A program made the translations under genes and the position numbers. A stretch of DNA of 64,000 nucleotides from Dyella monticola (GTDB lineage: Bacteria > Pseudomonadota > Gammaproteobacteria > Xanthomonadales > Rhodanobacteraceae). Shown piece after piece: positions 35,263-44,132 of the stretch; position 1 is the stretch's first letter; each line of letters starts with the position of its first letter. Where the stretch lies: positions 116,123 through 180,122 of the forward strand of contig NZ_QRBE01000011.1 in assembly GCF_003363155.1 (NCBI RefSeq), read 5' to 3'. The notes below the pieces were generated by a model. That model searched no databases, was not told the DNA's origin, and saw nothing but the letters and a program-made list of their open reading frames with translations.

Positions 35263-35358
35263 TGCGATGGCAACCAGTCTCAATCGCGCGTTGAGCGATG
35301 CATTGGTCGCGCCCCGATGCGGCGCGTGCGGCAGATACCTAGGAATTCCGCGAAGCGA

Positions 35359-35751
35359 TCAATCTATGTCGATCGCATCGACACGATCCGGATAAAAGGC
35401 TAAGTAGTCTTTGATCTCGATCATCGCGTCGTGCGGATGTTCATAGGTCCACACGGCGTTCTTTGCGCGCTCGCCCGCTGAGGGAATGCTGTAATAGGAG
35501 CAATCGCCTTTGTACGGGCAGTAGGTCGCATGGTCCGTGCGTTCCAGCAACGACATATCGGCATCGGCACGTGGAATGTAGTGGACGGGCGGATAGTTGG
35601 CCTCTTGCAGCGTGAGCGCATGTCGCGTGTCGGCGACCACGCGTCCACCGGCTCTCACCACGATATGGCTGCTATTGCGCGTAATGCTGATGGGATGATC
35701 CGGGCCTGGTTGCCTGACGGGACGCGCAGCGGCTGACGAGGACGGTGTCAT
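35359..35751 (-). CDS. DUF427 domain protein
   Basis: A 130-residue cytosolic protein. DUF427 features are the beta-rich core VRAGGRVVADTRHALTLQEA, YPPVHYIPRADADMSLLERT, then TYCPYKGDCSYYSI with two conserved Cys and a late AFYPDRVDAID. The function of this domain is unknown. Monocistronic. Confidence 0.88.
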   Translation of the reverse strand: MTPSSSAAARPVRQPGPDHPISITRNSSHIVVRAGGRVVADTRHALTLQEANYPPVHYIPRADADMSLLERTDHATYCPYKGDCSYYSIPSAGERAKNAVWTYEHPHDAMIEIKDYLAFYPDRVDAIDID

Positions 35752-35858
35752 GGTCGTGTCTCCTCACGATGGATTCAACCAAGCCATATGGGCGCATGGG
35801 CCGGTATCCAAGTGCATCTTAAGATGTAATGGTTTCGTGAGGTGGCACGCCTGACGAA

Positions 35859-36194
35859 CTACTCATAAAGTGTTTCTATGTTGGATACCCTCCCGCCGAT
35901 AATGGTTATGACGATGGTCTTTCCATCCTGCGCGTATTGCCATTGCTCACCCGCCGCCAGTTGATTCGTTGGCATGCGGCCGGTTTGCGGGCTCGTAAAA
36001 GCGCGCACGGCGGGGTTGCCCATTACTTGCTGTACCCGCACCGCACTGTCGCCAACCGACAGCACTTTATTACCGACGCGCAATGTCGTTGCCGCGTACA
36101 AAGTAGTGCTGACAAGCATCAGGGCGAAGATCAGAAAGCCTGCCGTGGATGTTCGTGGCAGTGAAGTAAGGCCAAATAATGAATGGGTACGCAT
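35859..36194 (-). CDS. DUF2845 domain protein, exported
   Basis: A 111-residue protein with a signal peptide (TAGFLIFALMLVSTTLYA, cleavage near residue 34). The mature part TLRVGNKVLSVGDSAVRVQQ, VMGNPAVR and QWQYAQDGKTIVITIIGGRV fits DUF2845, a SmpA/BamE-like small periplasmic fold. Function unknown. The surrounding bases are less G+C-rich than average. Confidence 0.78.
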   Translation of the reverse strand: MRTHSLFGLTSLPRTSTAGFLIFALMLVSTTLYAATTLRVGNKVLSVGDSAVRVQQVMGNPAVRAFTSPQTGRMPTNQLAAGEQWQYAQDGKTIVITIIGGRVSNIETLYE

Positions 36195-36442
36195 GGCTGT
36201 GAGCCTCCTCGTCTGGTTGACGGTCTATGCGCCCTATGACGATTACACGGTAACAAAGCGGTGTGCTCGGCCGTAGGGAGGTCGCTCCCGAGAGCGTGTA
36301 GGAGATATCTATCGCGTCGTGGACGCATCTGGGGGCTTGCAGAAGCAGCATGCTCGCAGCGTTTGCTCGCTGTTATGCAATGCGCTTTGGTGCAGATCCG
36401 AACGGCAAATGTCAGTGGCGGCAATGCGCACCAAAAAAACAC

Positions 36443-37726
36443 TCACACCATCGCCGGAATCCGAATACACGCAACAAACCCGCCGGATACCCCGTTGCGC
36501 CAACTCAGCGTCCCACGATGCAGCTCTGCCGCCCGCGCCACGATGCTCAAGCCAAGCCCTGTCCCCCCACCGCCCCGCGCCGGATCACCGCGTTCAAACG
36601 GCCGCCCCAACGCTTTGAGCTGTTCGCTCGGAACGCCCGGTCCGTGGTCGATGATGCTGACCGACCAACCCGTCTCGTCGGTATCGAGTACCACTTCAAA
36701 AGGCGCAGCACCATAGCGCTCGGCGTTATCCATCAAATTGCCGATGGCGCGACGAAGAAGGCTCGGCCGCACTCTGGCCGAAAACATCGCCGGACCACGC
36801 AGATGCCAGTCATCGGGTTGCGCGCGCAGCGCCAGCAGCTGGCCCATGAGTGTGATCAGATCGATTTCGCGCTGCGCTTCATCGCGTCCATCGCGAACAA
36901 ACGCCAGACACTGCCCGATGGCGCTGTCGAGTTCTTCCAGGTCGGTGACCATGGCCTGGCGGCGCTGTACATCGTTGGCGTCGCCCAATTCCAAGGCCAG
37001 TCGCAGCCGCGCCAGCGGTGTGCGAAGGTCGTGCGAGATACCGGCAAGCATCAGCTCGCGTTCGCGCGCCGCGGAGCGCAGGCGTTCGCCGGCCTGGCCG
37101 ACTGCCAGCGCGAGCTGCTGCACTTCCTTGGGGCTTCCCGTCAGCTGGGTCTGTGCGACCGGTTCGCCGGCCAGTAGCGCCTGCGCGTGGGCGGCAAGGC
37201 GCTCGAGCGGTTGCGTAAGGATGCGTGCAGCGAATGCGGCCACCAGCATGGCGATCACACCGGCCATGAGCGTAACGAGAAAGGTGGAGACAACCACTTG
37301 CCGGCGATAACTCAACGCGCGCAGCACGATCCAGCGTTGTGGGTCGTGGGCGCTGCGTATCCATATCTGTGGATCGGGGGTTTGCGTGACGGCCACGCGC
37401 GATGGATCGCCCAGAATGTTCGCCACTTTGCTGCGGATGTCCCTGAGCATCGGCGATAGGCGCACCGTTGCCGGTGGTGGCGATGTGCGGGAGAAGCGCA
37501 GCCCGACGCCGCTTAGTTCGCCGAGTGTCGCGGAAGCATCCACATCTTTGTGCGTCGCCAACTCATCGGCAGCGAGTGCGGCAACCACGGCGAGATGGCC
37601 ATACGTGTCGCTGCCTGCTTTCAGCGTGATGCGCGTGGAAAGCATCGACGCAAGCGAAAGCGCCAGCAACAACGCCAGCATCAGCAAGCCGAGAATCAAC
37701 GAAAACGTGGTCGGGTTTCGCTTCAT
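36443..37726 (-). CDS. EnvZ-like sensor histidine kinase
   Basis: A 427-residue membrane kinase; ATG 37726 overlaps the regulator stop (ATGA). TM1 ~8-30, periplasmic domain ~31-142, TM2 ~145-168, HAMP ~168-220. The dimerisation helix has phospho-acceptor H232 in AGISHDLRTPLARLRL. The ATPase domain shows the N box LMDNAERYG, the G1 box DHGPGVP and the G2 box GGGGTGLGLSIV. Architecture and H-box match EnvZ. The input signal is unknown. Confidence 0.92.
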   Translation of the reverse strand: MKRNPTTFSLILGLLMLALLLALSLASMLSTRITLKAGSDTYGHLAVVAALAADELATHKDVDASATLGELSGVGLRFSRTSPPPATVRLSPMLRDIRSKVANILGDPSRVAVTQTPDPQIWIRSAHDPQRWIVLRALSYRRQVVVSTFLVTLMAGVIAMLVAAFAARILTQPLERLAAHAQALLAGEPVAQTQLTGSPKEVQQLALAVGQAGERLRSAARERELMLAGISHDLRTPLARLRLALELGDANDVQRRQAMVTDLEELDSAIGQCLAFVRDGRDEAQREIDLITLMGQLLALRAQPDDWHLRGPAMFSARVRPSLLRRAIGNLMDNAERYGAAPFEVVLDTDETGWSVSIIDHGPGVPSEQLKALGRPFERGDPARGGGGTGLGLSIVARAAELHRGTLSWRNGVSGGFVACIRIPAMV

Positions 37727-38439
37727 GCCTGCGCTCCCTGCAGCACGAACACGTAGCCCTCGCCCCATACGGTCTGCAGCCAACGCGGCTGGCGGGGATC
37801 GTCTTCGATGTAGCGGCGCAGGCGCGAGACCATGACGTCGATGCTGCGATCGAAAGCCTCGTGATCGCGACCGCGTGCGATGGCGATCAATCGTTCGCGG
37901 CTCAAGGTCTGAAACGGGTGCGTGACCAGCGCGGCGAGCACGGCGAATTCTCCACTGGTGAGTTTGATCGTCGCGCCGTCGTCCAATAGCTGGCGCGTGG
38001 CAAGATCGAACGTGAAGCGTCCAAACGTGATCGGTGCCTGCTCGCGTAGCGGGGCGCCGACCGACACATGCGGCCGACGGCGCAACACGGCCCGGATGCG
38101 CGCCACCAGTTCGCGCGGGTTGCAGGGTTTGCCCAGGTAATCGTCGGCACCGATTTCCAGGCCCACGATGCGATCGACGTCGTCGCCCTTGGCCGTCAGC
38201 ATGATGATGGGAATATCCACGCCTTCGGCGCGCAGGGTTCGGCATAACTGCAAACCATCCGCATCGGGCAGCATCAAGTCGAGCACGATCAGGTCGACAT
38301 GATGCGCGGCCAGCTCCCTGCGCATCGCTGCCGCGTGCGGCGCACCATGCACCTGAAAACCCTGCTGGGTGAGATAGCGCTCGAGCAGGTCGCGCAGGCG
38401 CAGGTCGTCGTCGACGACAAGAATGTGGATGGTTTCCAT
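37723..38439 (-). CDS. OmpR-like response regulator
   Basis: A 238-residue regulator from ATG 38439. The receiver domain has D10-D12 acidic cluster, phospho-acceptor D54 (LIVLDLMLPDADGLQL) and K104. The segment IIMLTAKGDDVDRIVGLEIG is very close to OmpR, although the usual KPFNPREL reads KPCNPREL here. The winged-helix effector domain (~135-235) ends WLQTVWGEGYVFV. First gene of the two-component operon, divergent from the Gly/Ser/Thr-rich secreted protein, a possible target. Confidence 0.92.
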   Translation of the reverse strand: METIHILVVDDDLRLRDLLERYLTQQGFQVHGAPHAAAMRRELAAHHVDLIVLDLMLPDADGLQLCRTLRAEGVDIPIIMLTAKGDDVDRIVGLEIGADDYLGKPCNPRELVARIRAVLRRRPHVSVGAPLREQAPITFGRFTFDLATRQLLDDGATIKLTSGEFAVLAALVTHPFQTLSRERLIAIARGRDHEAFDRSIDVMVSRLRRYIEDDPRQPRWLQTVWGEGYVFVLQGAQA

Positions 38440-38642
38440 GGGCGGACTATCTACCGGGCGCCGGGGCCGGGACAAGCGCCCCTTTTGGCGATGTGTAAGC
38501 AAATGTTTCTGTCCCACGGCCTGGTAACAAACGCTCACATTTACCCGCACACGGAAACACCTCGCCGCACAGGCGCGTGGACGATGGCCCCACGCAGCCA
38601 CCCGGCCTGCGATCCATGCCAGCCATCTTTCGGGAGCGCATC

Positions 38643-39209
38643 ATGTCCATCTCGTCGACGTTACGCCGTGCCTCGCTCGCTCTGGTCTGCCTGCCTGCTC
38701 TGTGCATGGTGGGTACGGCAAGCGCCCAGACCCGTTTCCACATGCATGCCGGCAGCGGCCCGCGCGGCACCGCCGTGGGTGGCGGCTACACCACCGCCAG
38801 CGGCGGCACCATCACGCATCAAGGCGCGCATTACGCCCGGGGCGCCAACGGCGCGAGCTACACCGGTCACAACCGCTTTACGCGCAATGCCAACGGTTCG
38901 GCGTCGAGCAGCCACACCTTCAATGGCACCACCGCCGCAGGCGGTAGTTTCGGCAGTAGCGGCGCCTATTCGCGCAGTGCCAGCGGCAGCGTGACCGGCA
39001 GCTCGCAAACCACCGCAAGCGGTCCGCGCGGTTCCTACGATGCCAGCACCCAAACGGCCAATGGCGTCACCACGCATGCCACGACCGCGACCAATGCCGC
39101 CACCGGTATCACGTATAACGGTCAGACGACCTACACCAAGGGCCAGGGCATCACGCATAGCGGTTCGTGCACCAATGCGAGCGGCGCCACGGTTTCCTGT
39201 GGTCAATGA
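38643..39209 (+). CDS. Gly/Ser/Thr-rich secreted protein
   Basis: A 188-residue protein from ATG 38643 (GGGAGCGC upstream) with a clear signal peptide (LRRASLALVCLPALCMVGTASAQ). The mature part consists almost only of Gly, Ser, Thr, Ala and Asn in loose repeats such as TASGGTITHQG, NANGSASSSHTFNG and NAATGITYNGQTTY, and ends in a Cys pair (SCTNASGATVSCGQ). Such composition suggests an extended, surface-exposed or fibrous protein. No family recognised. Divergent from ompR and followed by an esterase. Confidence 0.72.
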   Translation: MSISSTLRRASLALVCLPALCMVGTASAQTRFHMHAGSGPRGTAVGGGYTTASGGTITHQGAHYARGANGASYTGHNRFTRNANGSASSSHTFNGTTAAGGSFGSSGAYSRSASGSVTGSSQTTASGPRGSYDASTQTANGVTTHATTATNAATGITYNGQTTYTKGQGITHSGSCTNASGATVSCGQ

Positions 39210-39259
39210 CAAACCCAGATACCCTTTTCAGCAGCGTAGCGAGGCCGGGGAGACGCTTG

Positions 39260-40177
39260 ATGAAACGCATCATTACGCTCGTAGCGAGCAGCGCACTCGT
39301 TGTGTTGGTGGCGGCAAGCGCGCCGGCACAAACGGCGCGCGTTGGGTTATGGGCACGGCGCATGCAGGCGCAAACGCAAACCGCAGTACCGGCAGGCACG
39401 CGTGTCATCAGCAATATGCGTTATGGCGACGATCCACGTCAGCGCCTGGACGTCTACGCGCCGCCGCAGGCGCATGCTGCGCCGGTGATTTTCATGGTGC
39501 ACGGCGGCGCGTGGGCCTTCGGCACCAAGACTGCGCGCGGCGTGGTGGAGAACAAAGTGGCGCGATGGGTACCGCGTGGATTCATGCTGATTTCCGTGGA
39601 CTATCGCATGCTGCCTGATGCAGCGCCGCGTGCGCAGGCCGAGGATGTCGCACGTGCCTTGGCATTCGCACAGCATCACGCCAGCGAGTGGGGCGGGGAT
39701 CCGGCGCAGTTCATTCTGATGGGACACTCCGCCGGCGCCCACCTGGTGTCGCTGATCACCGCTAACCCTGCTATCGCACGACAAGCGGGCGCGCAGGCCT
39801 GGTTGGGCACGGTGTCGCTGGATAGTGCCGCGCTGGATGTCGTCGCGCTCATGCAGCGGCGTCACTTGCCGCTGTACGACCGCGCCTTCGGCAGCGACAC
39901 CGCCAACTGGATGGCTGCCTCGCCCTTGCAGCAAATGCACGATCGCATCGTGCCGTTCCTGGCGGTGTGTTCCACCCGGCGCAATCAGTCCTGTTCGCAG
40001 GCGCAGCGCTTTGTCGACAAGGCGGTGTCGCTGGGCTCATCGGCGAAGGTGCTGCCGGAAGATCTCACGCACGAACAGATCAACGAGCAGGTTGGCACGG
40101 CCGGTGGTTACACCGCCCATATCGAAGCCTTCATGCGCACCCTCAGCCCGGGCGTGGCTAGTCGACTGTCGAACTGA
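39260..40177 (+). CDS. secreted carboxylesterase/lipase, alpha/beta hydrolase
   Basis: A 305-residue esterase starting at ATG 39260 with GGGAGACG. Signal peptide ~1-26 (IITLVASSALVVLVAASAPA). The catalytic domain has the HSL-type oxyanion motif MVHGGAWAFG, the nucleophile elbow LMGHSAGAHLVS and late Asp/His residues (a likely base in LPEDLTHEQIN). An upstream in-frame ATG 39206 overlaps the previous gene but would place 18 polar residues before the signal. Acts on short acyl esters or acetylated polysaccharides (inference). Confidence 0.85.
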   Translation: MKRIITLVASSALVVLVAASAPAQTARVGLWARRMQAQTQTAVPAGTRVISNMRYGDDPRQRLDVYAPPQAHAAPVIFMVHGGAWAFGTKTARGVVENKVARWVPRGFMLISVDYRMLPDAAPRAQAEDVARALAFAQHHASEWGGDPAQFILMGHSAGAHLVSLITANPAIARQAGAQAWLGTVSLDSAALDVVALMQRRHLPLYDRAFGSDTANWMAASPLQQMHDRIVPFLAVCSTRRNQSCSQAQRFVDKAVSLGSSAKVLPEDLTHEQINEQVGTAGGYTAHIEAFMRTLSPGVASRLSN

Positions 40178-40234
40178 TCGTGGCGCTGGATTTCGGCGGA
40201 CACTGCTTTTGTCGCGTCCCCTGTGCGAGACCGA

Positions 40235-40792
40235 TCAATGGTCGTCCGATGGTCTAAAGCCGTCGGGTGCAGGCGGGCCGCCAATGCGGCGGCCGCACGC
40301 CGGGTACGTCGTCGTGCCATCTGCGTGATCGATATAGGGTACAAACGCAAGTTCTTTATCGGGCTGATGCATCACGCAGAACGCCCCGACGTAATTCAGC
40401 CGTCCGCGTATGCCAGGCTCGTCGATGCGTTCTACAACCAAGACATAAGTTTGCCCTAGGACCCATTGCGTACCGCCGTGCCGTTCGTATTCATAACCCT
40501 TCAACGGCCTGCCAAACACGACACAGTTCCCAGGACGCAAGCGGACAGGCATTGCATCCTGTTCACGCTCCAGGGACCAACGGAAGTCCGTCCCTTTTCC
40601 CACCGGTATCTGCGGCACGATGTAGGCACGATCAAGCTTGATTACGTCGCCGTAGTCTTTCGGCAGGCAACCAGCCGGAAGCCCGTCGATCTGTCGAAGA
40701 TCAAGACGATTGGGAAGCGAAGAGGCGGCATTGGCTCCGCCGTAAAGACAGATGAGCAGGCATGACGGGATCGCAACCAAGGAGCAGCGCAT
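40235..40792 (-). CDS. exported protein, candidate immunity to the adjacent metallopeptidase
   Basis: A 185-residue protein with a signal peptide (SLVAIPSCLLICLYGGANA, cleavage ~23). The mature part is beta-rich (LRPGNCVVFGRPLKGYEYER, then TYVLVVERIDEPG), with several cysteines. It starts only 15 bases after the end of the frameshifted metallopeptidase reading frame on the same strand, in a less G+C-rich segment. The position and export signal fit a periplasmic immunity protein of a type VI effector; this is inference from context, with loose resemblance to known periplasmic immunity proteins. Confidence 0.6.
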   Translation of the reverse strand: MRCSLVAIPSCLLICLYGGANAASSLPNRLDLRQIDGLPAGCLPKDYGDVIKLDRAYIVPQIPVGKGTDFRWSLEREQDAMPVRLRPGNCVVFGRPLKGYEYERHGGTQWVLGQTYVLVVERIDEPGIRGRLNYVGAFCVMHQPDKELAFVPYIDHADGTTTYPACGRRIGGPPAPDGFRPSDDH

Positions 40793-40807
40793 AACGGGGG
40801 AGCCCAG

Positions 40808-40999
40808 CTAACCGGGAAGATGGATTTTATCGCGAGGATTTTTCAAGAAAGGCTCCATGACTTTTCGGAGCAAACCCGGGTCTTTGCCAGGGTTGAGTGC
40901 ATTGAAGTTATCTTTCCTTACACAGATCATGTAGTAATCCGAGATAAGGTCGCCTTGTTGTTCCATATTGAAATCCCTCAGCTGACTATCCGGCGTCAG
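40808..40999 (-). pseudogene. detached C-terminal part of the metallopeptidase (+1 frame)
   Basis: Directly behind the premature stop at 40986 another frame reads LTPDSQLRDFNMEQQGDLIS then DYYMICVRKDNFNALNPG and ends at TAG 40808-40810. The FNMEQQ and DYY elements are the expected C-terminal continuation of vgr-related metallopeptidases. Removing one A in the run at 41004-41009 would join the two frames into a 311-residue protein. Confidence 0.8.
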
Positions 41000-41744
41000 C
41001 CGATATTATGTAGGCCGACTCACCTTTACTCGTAACCGTGAGTCCGTGACGCTTGACGGCATAACCCATTTGGTACTGCCACACATGAACCATTTCATGC
41101 ATGAAGAGTGCAATCCATTTTGGACTTATCGTGGACGATGAATAATCGTTCTTATAGATCGCATCGGGAAAGTACATTTCTCCATTCGGCGTCACCGCCG
41201 TGTTGGGATCTTGCTTTCCCATGAACAACCACCAGCCGCCATGATGCACTTTCGCCGTCGCGTAATTTATACCGGAACCAAAAACAGTCTGCGCTTCCTC
41301 GACTTCGCCTCGCGTAAGCGAGCGTTTACCGCCTTCTGATACATAAACTGTTTTAACTGACGAGCCAACATCCCTGTCATTCGTTAAGCCGATTGAGTTG
41401 CCGCTTGCTTGAATTACCACGCGCTCGCGCTCGATGTCGTGATCACGCGCGCCACAGCATGCCCAACCTCGCGCTGCGCCTGCTGGCGTAAGCTCCACAC
41501 GACTAATGGTCCATGGCTCGTCCGTGCCCATCCGCTGGGTACGACCATTTGCATCCGTGATGCCTACAAATATTTCTCCGGTTTCGAGGCGAACCTGATA
41601 GGGAACATGGCAGGCCGGCGTGCCTTTGTAGTCCGCAAGGCATAACTGCTCGTCAAAGGGGTGTGTCTTTGGTGGCTGTGCTGCTGGGGGTGTCGCGCAC
41701 CCCTCGGGATAACAGATAGGACACTTTGAATTGCCGCAGCCCAT
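40986..41744 (-). CDS. vgr-related zinc metallopeptidase, candidate T6SS effector (frameshifted)
   Basis: A 252-residue frame from ATG 41744 (GAGG upstream). Residues 1-25 are Cys- and Pro-rich (MGCGNSKCPICYPEGCATPP). Residues ~28-85 (FDEQLCLADYKGTPACHVPY, then GEIFVGITDANGRTQRM) are the small beta domain found at the C-terminal side of VgrG and in type VI effectors. Residues ~140-235 contain LTRGEVEEAQTVFGSGINY, a WW pair and the zinc motif HEMVHVWQYQMG (HEMVH, 216-220), the hallmark of vgr-related metallopeptidases. The frame breaks near 41004-41009 and ends early at 40986, losing the conserved tail. No VgrG, PAAR or T6SS structural gene is in the window. Confidence 0.85.
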   Translation of the reverse strand: MGCGNSKCPICYPEGCATPPAAQPPKTHPFDEQLCLADYKGTPACHVPYQVRLETGEIFVGITDANGRTQRMGTDEPWTISRVELTPAGAARGWACCGARDHDIERERVVIQASGNSIGLTNDRDVGSSVKTVYVSEGGKRSLTRGEVEEAQTVFGSGINYATAKVHHGGWWLFMGKQDPNTAVTPNGEMYFPDAIYKNDYSSSTISPKWIALFMHEMVHVWQYQMGYAVKRHGLTVTSKGESAYIISADAG

Positions 41745-42024
41745 TGCATGCCTCGAACTTACGCGTATGTCTCAACACGTATAGCAAAGCGGGCGGTCCG
41801 CCAAAGTCGGATTTACCTCACGGTTGATTAGGGGCGTACTTTTGGCTGCCTTCCCGTTCGCCTTGCGCGAGTGACAGGGTGTACCTGATGGCGTCGATTC
41901 TCCAGGGCTGGAGACGCGGATAGTCAGCGAGTTGGACTTTTCCAAAAAAAAAAAGCGGCGACAGTAGCCTTCCTTTCACGAGAAGCGACAGAGCGGCTCG
42001 CACCCGCAGATCAGCAAGCCTGCC

Positions 42025-43914
42025 TCAGGACTGCCGCGCCAGCGCCTGCTCTTCCTCGACCGCCTGCGCCACGCGTTCGCTGTCCAGCCACTGCAGCCAT
42101 TCGCTCAGCACCACCAGGGTCCAGATCGCGCGCGCGTGATCGCTCACGCGCGCCTGGTGTTCGGCGAACAAGGCCTGCGCCGCGCGCGTGTCGATGCCTG
42201 CAGCGGCCAGTTCGCCACTGGCGAGATGCGCGTGAGCCCAGTCACGCAGCGGTCCGCGCAGCCATGACGCCAGCGGCACCGACAAACCGCGCTTGCGTCG
42301 CGTAACCACCGCCTTGGGCAAGTAATCCAACGCGTAGCGTTTCAGAAACACCTTGGTGGTGAGGCCGCGCACGCGCGCTTCGCGCGGCAAGGTGGCGGCA
42401 AATTCGATCACGGATTGATCGAGAAACGGCGCGCGGATTTCCACGCCATGCAGCATGGCGCCGCGATCGGCTTTGGCCATCAACGCATCCGGCAGCGAGT
42501 GTCCGAAGTCGTACTGTTGGATGGTGTCGATCAGCCGCGACGCGTCGTGCTGCGTATCGTCCGTGGGCGGCTCCAGCCCCAACCGCCGCTGCCAGGCGGG
42601 TTGCACATTGGCCGTCCACAAAAGATGGCGTGCCAGGCCATCCAGCTCGTGGCCGAGAATGAAGCGCTTGAGCAGGAACGACAACGTGACTTTTTTATCA
42701 CTGGTGGGCAGTGCATCGATCGTCCGTTGCGCCAGTGCTTTGATCGGTGGCGGCAGGTTGGCGTAATGACTGGCCCAGCGCGCGCCAAGATAGGTGGGAT
42801 AACCGCCGAACAGTTCATCCGCACCTTCGCCGGCCAACAACAGACGCACATCCTGCGATGCACGGCGCGTGACCAGCGAAAGCGGAATCCAGGCAGGGTC
42901 GGCCAGCGGCTCACCGGTCGCGCGCACCAGTTCGCGCAGCATGCGCGGCACGTCTTGCGCACCAACGTTCACCGGCACGAAGTTGCAGCCCAGGTCGCGC
43001 GCAAGCTGCGCGGCGTGATGGCCTTCGTCGAACGATGATTCCGAAAAACGGATGCAGTACGCGTTGATGTTTTTCTCAGGGCGCACGCTGCGCGCCACCG
43101 CGGTCATCAAGGCCGAATCGATGCCGCCGCTCAGCAGTACGCCGTAATCCACGTCGATATCGCTTTGCCGGCGCACGGCCTCGCGAAAGATCGGATCGAA
43201 CGCACGCGGCGACGGCGCGCTGGTGGCCTTTTGCGCGGGAAAATCCCAGTAGCGCAGATGACGCACGCCAGTGGGTTCGATCACCACCATCTCGCCCGGT
43301 TTCACTTTGTGAATGTGCTTGAGCGGGCTGGATGGCGCAGGGCAATAACCGGAGCGCACATACTGCGCGAGGCCCGTTGCATCGATCTGCAGCTCCGGCT
43401 TGCACGCTTTGACCAGCGCAGCCAGTTCGGAGGCGTAATACACCGTCTGGCCGAACACCGCGTAATACAGGTGCCGTTCGCCCGCGCGATCGCGCGCCAG
43501 GATCAGCCGCTGATGGCGGTTGTCCCACAGTGCCAGCGCAAAAACGCCATGCACGTGCTCCAGGAACGAAAGCCCTTTTTCCAGGTATAACGGCGCCAGC
43601 ACGGCCACGTCGGTGCTGAGCGTGACGGCATGCCCGGCATCGGCCAGCGTCTGGCGCAGTTCGCGGTGATTATCGATTTCGCCATTGCAGGCAACGATCA
43701 CCCCACCTTCGTATTCGAGCAGCGGCGGCTGGTGCTGATCCACGCCACGGATGGCCAGGCGATTGGTCGCCATGGCAAGGTTGGCGCGTGACACGAACGC
43801 ATCGCCATGCGGACCACGGTGCGCAAGCGCTGCAAGCATCGCGCGCGCTTTTTGTTCAAGGTGTGGGCGCGGATGGCCTGCATCCCGACTCACGATTCCG
43901 CAAATTCCACACAT
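42025..43914 (-). CDS. asnB: asparagine synthase (glutamine-hydrolysing)
   Basis: A 629-residue amidotransferase. After the start Met comes the catalytic Cys2 (MCGICGIVS) of the class II glutamine amidotransferase domain, with the supporting GEIDNHRELR and LSTDVAVL segments. The synthetase domain (~225-600) has the ATP pyrophosphate loop LLSGGIDSALMTA and LLAGEGADELFGGYPTYL. AsnB converts aspartate, glutamine and ATP to asparagine, but many paralogues amidate surface glycans or peptides. Here it follows a GT39 gene on the same strand (219-base gap), which favours an envelope role at least as an option. Confidence 0.92.
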   Translation of the reverse strand: MCGICGIVSRDAGHPRPHLEQKARAMLAALAHRGPHGDAFVSRANLAMATNRLAIRGVDQHQPPLLEYEGGVIVACNGEIDNHRELRQTLADAGHAVTLSTDVAVLAPLYLEKGLSFLEHVHGVFALALWDNRHQRLILARDRAGERHLYYAVFGQTVYYASELAALVKACKPELQIDATGLAQYVRSGYCPAPSSPLKHIHKVKPGEMVVIEPTGVRHLRYWDFPAQKATSAPSPRAFDPIFREAVRRQSDIDVDYGVLLSGGIDSALMTAVARSVRPEKNINAYCIRFSESSFDEGHHAAQLARDLGCNFVPVNVGAQDVPRMLRELVRATGEPLADPAWIPLSLVTRRASQDVRLLLAGEGADELFGGYPTYLGARWASHYANLPPPIKALAQRTIDALPTSDKKVTLSFLLKRFILGHELDGLARHLLWTANVQPAWQRRLGLEPPTDDTQHDASRLIDTIQQYDFGHSLPDALMAKADRGAMLHGVEIRAPFLDQSVIEFAATLPREARVRGLTTKVFLKRYALDYLPKAVVTRRKRGLSVPLASWLRGPLRDWAHAHLASGELAAAGIDTRAAQALFAEHQARVSDHARAIWTLVVLSEWLQWLDSERVAQAVEEEQALARQS

Positions 43915-44132
43915 GGACGAAGGCTCTGTTCGATACGCGGGGCGTTACCGGCCCCAATCGGCGGATTGTAATGGATGGGGGATCAGCGAGCCGGCAGCGA
44001 CACCCGTCGCCGTCGCCCTTTCCATCCCATTGCGTGGCGCACCGCAGATGACTTGCCATGCTGAACGTGAACGTGGTGTTCGCGACGCCGGTTGTTCAGC
44101 CGATCGCAGCGGCCGAGCCCACGCGCGAGGCC

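Noticed and set aside
38661..39212. 183-codon Gly/Ala/Arg-rich minus-strand frame
   Set aside because: Antisense to the signal-peptide protein at 38643-39209; its composition is the reverse image of the Ser/Thr/Gly repeats.
40820..41035. 71-codon plus-strand frame
   Set aside because: Antisense to the out-of-frame tail of the metallopeptidase, which is the part with conserved family residues.
41818..42003. 61-codon minus-strand frame in the gap after asnB
   Set aside because: It includes an 11-12 base A-run and shows no start site or family; I regard it as chance.
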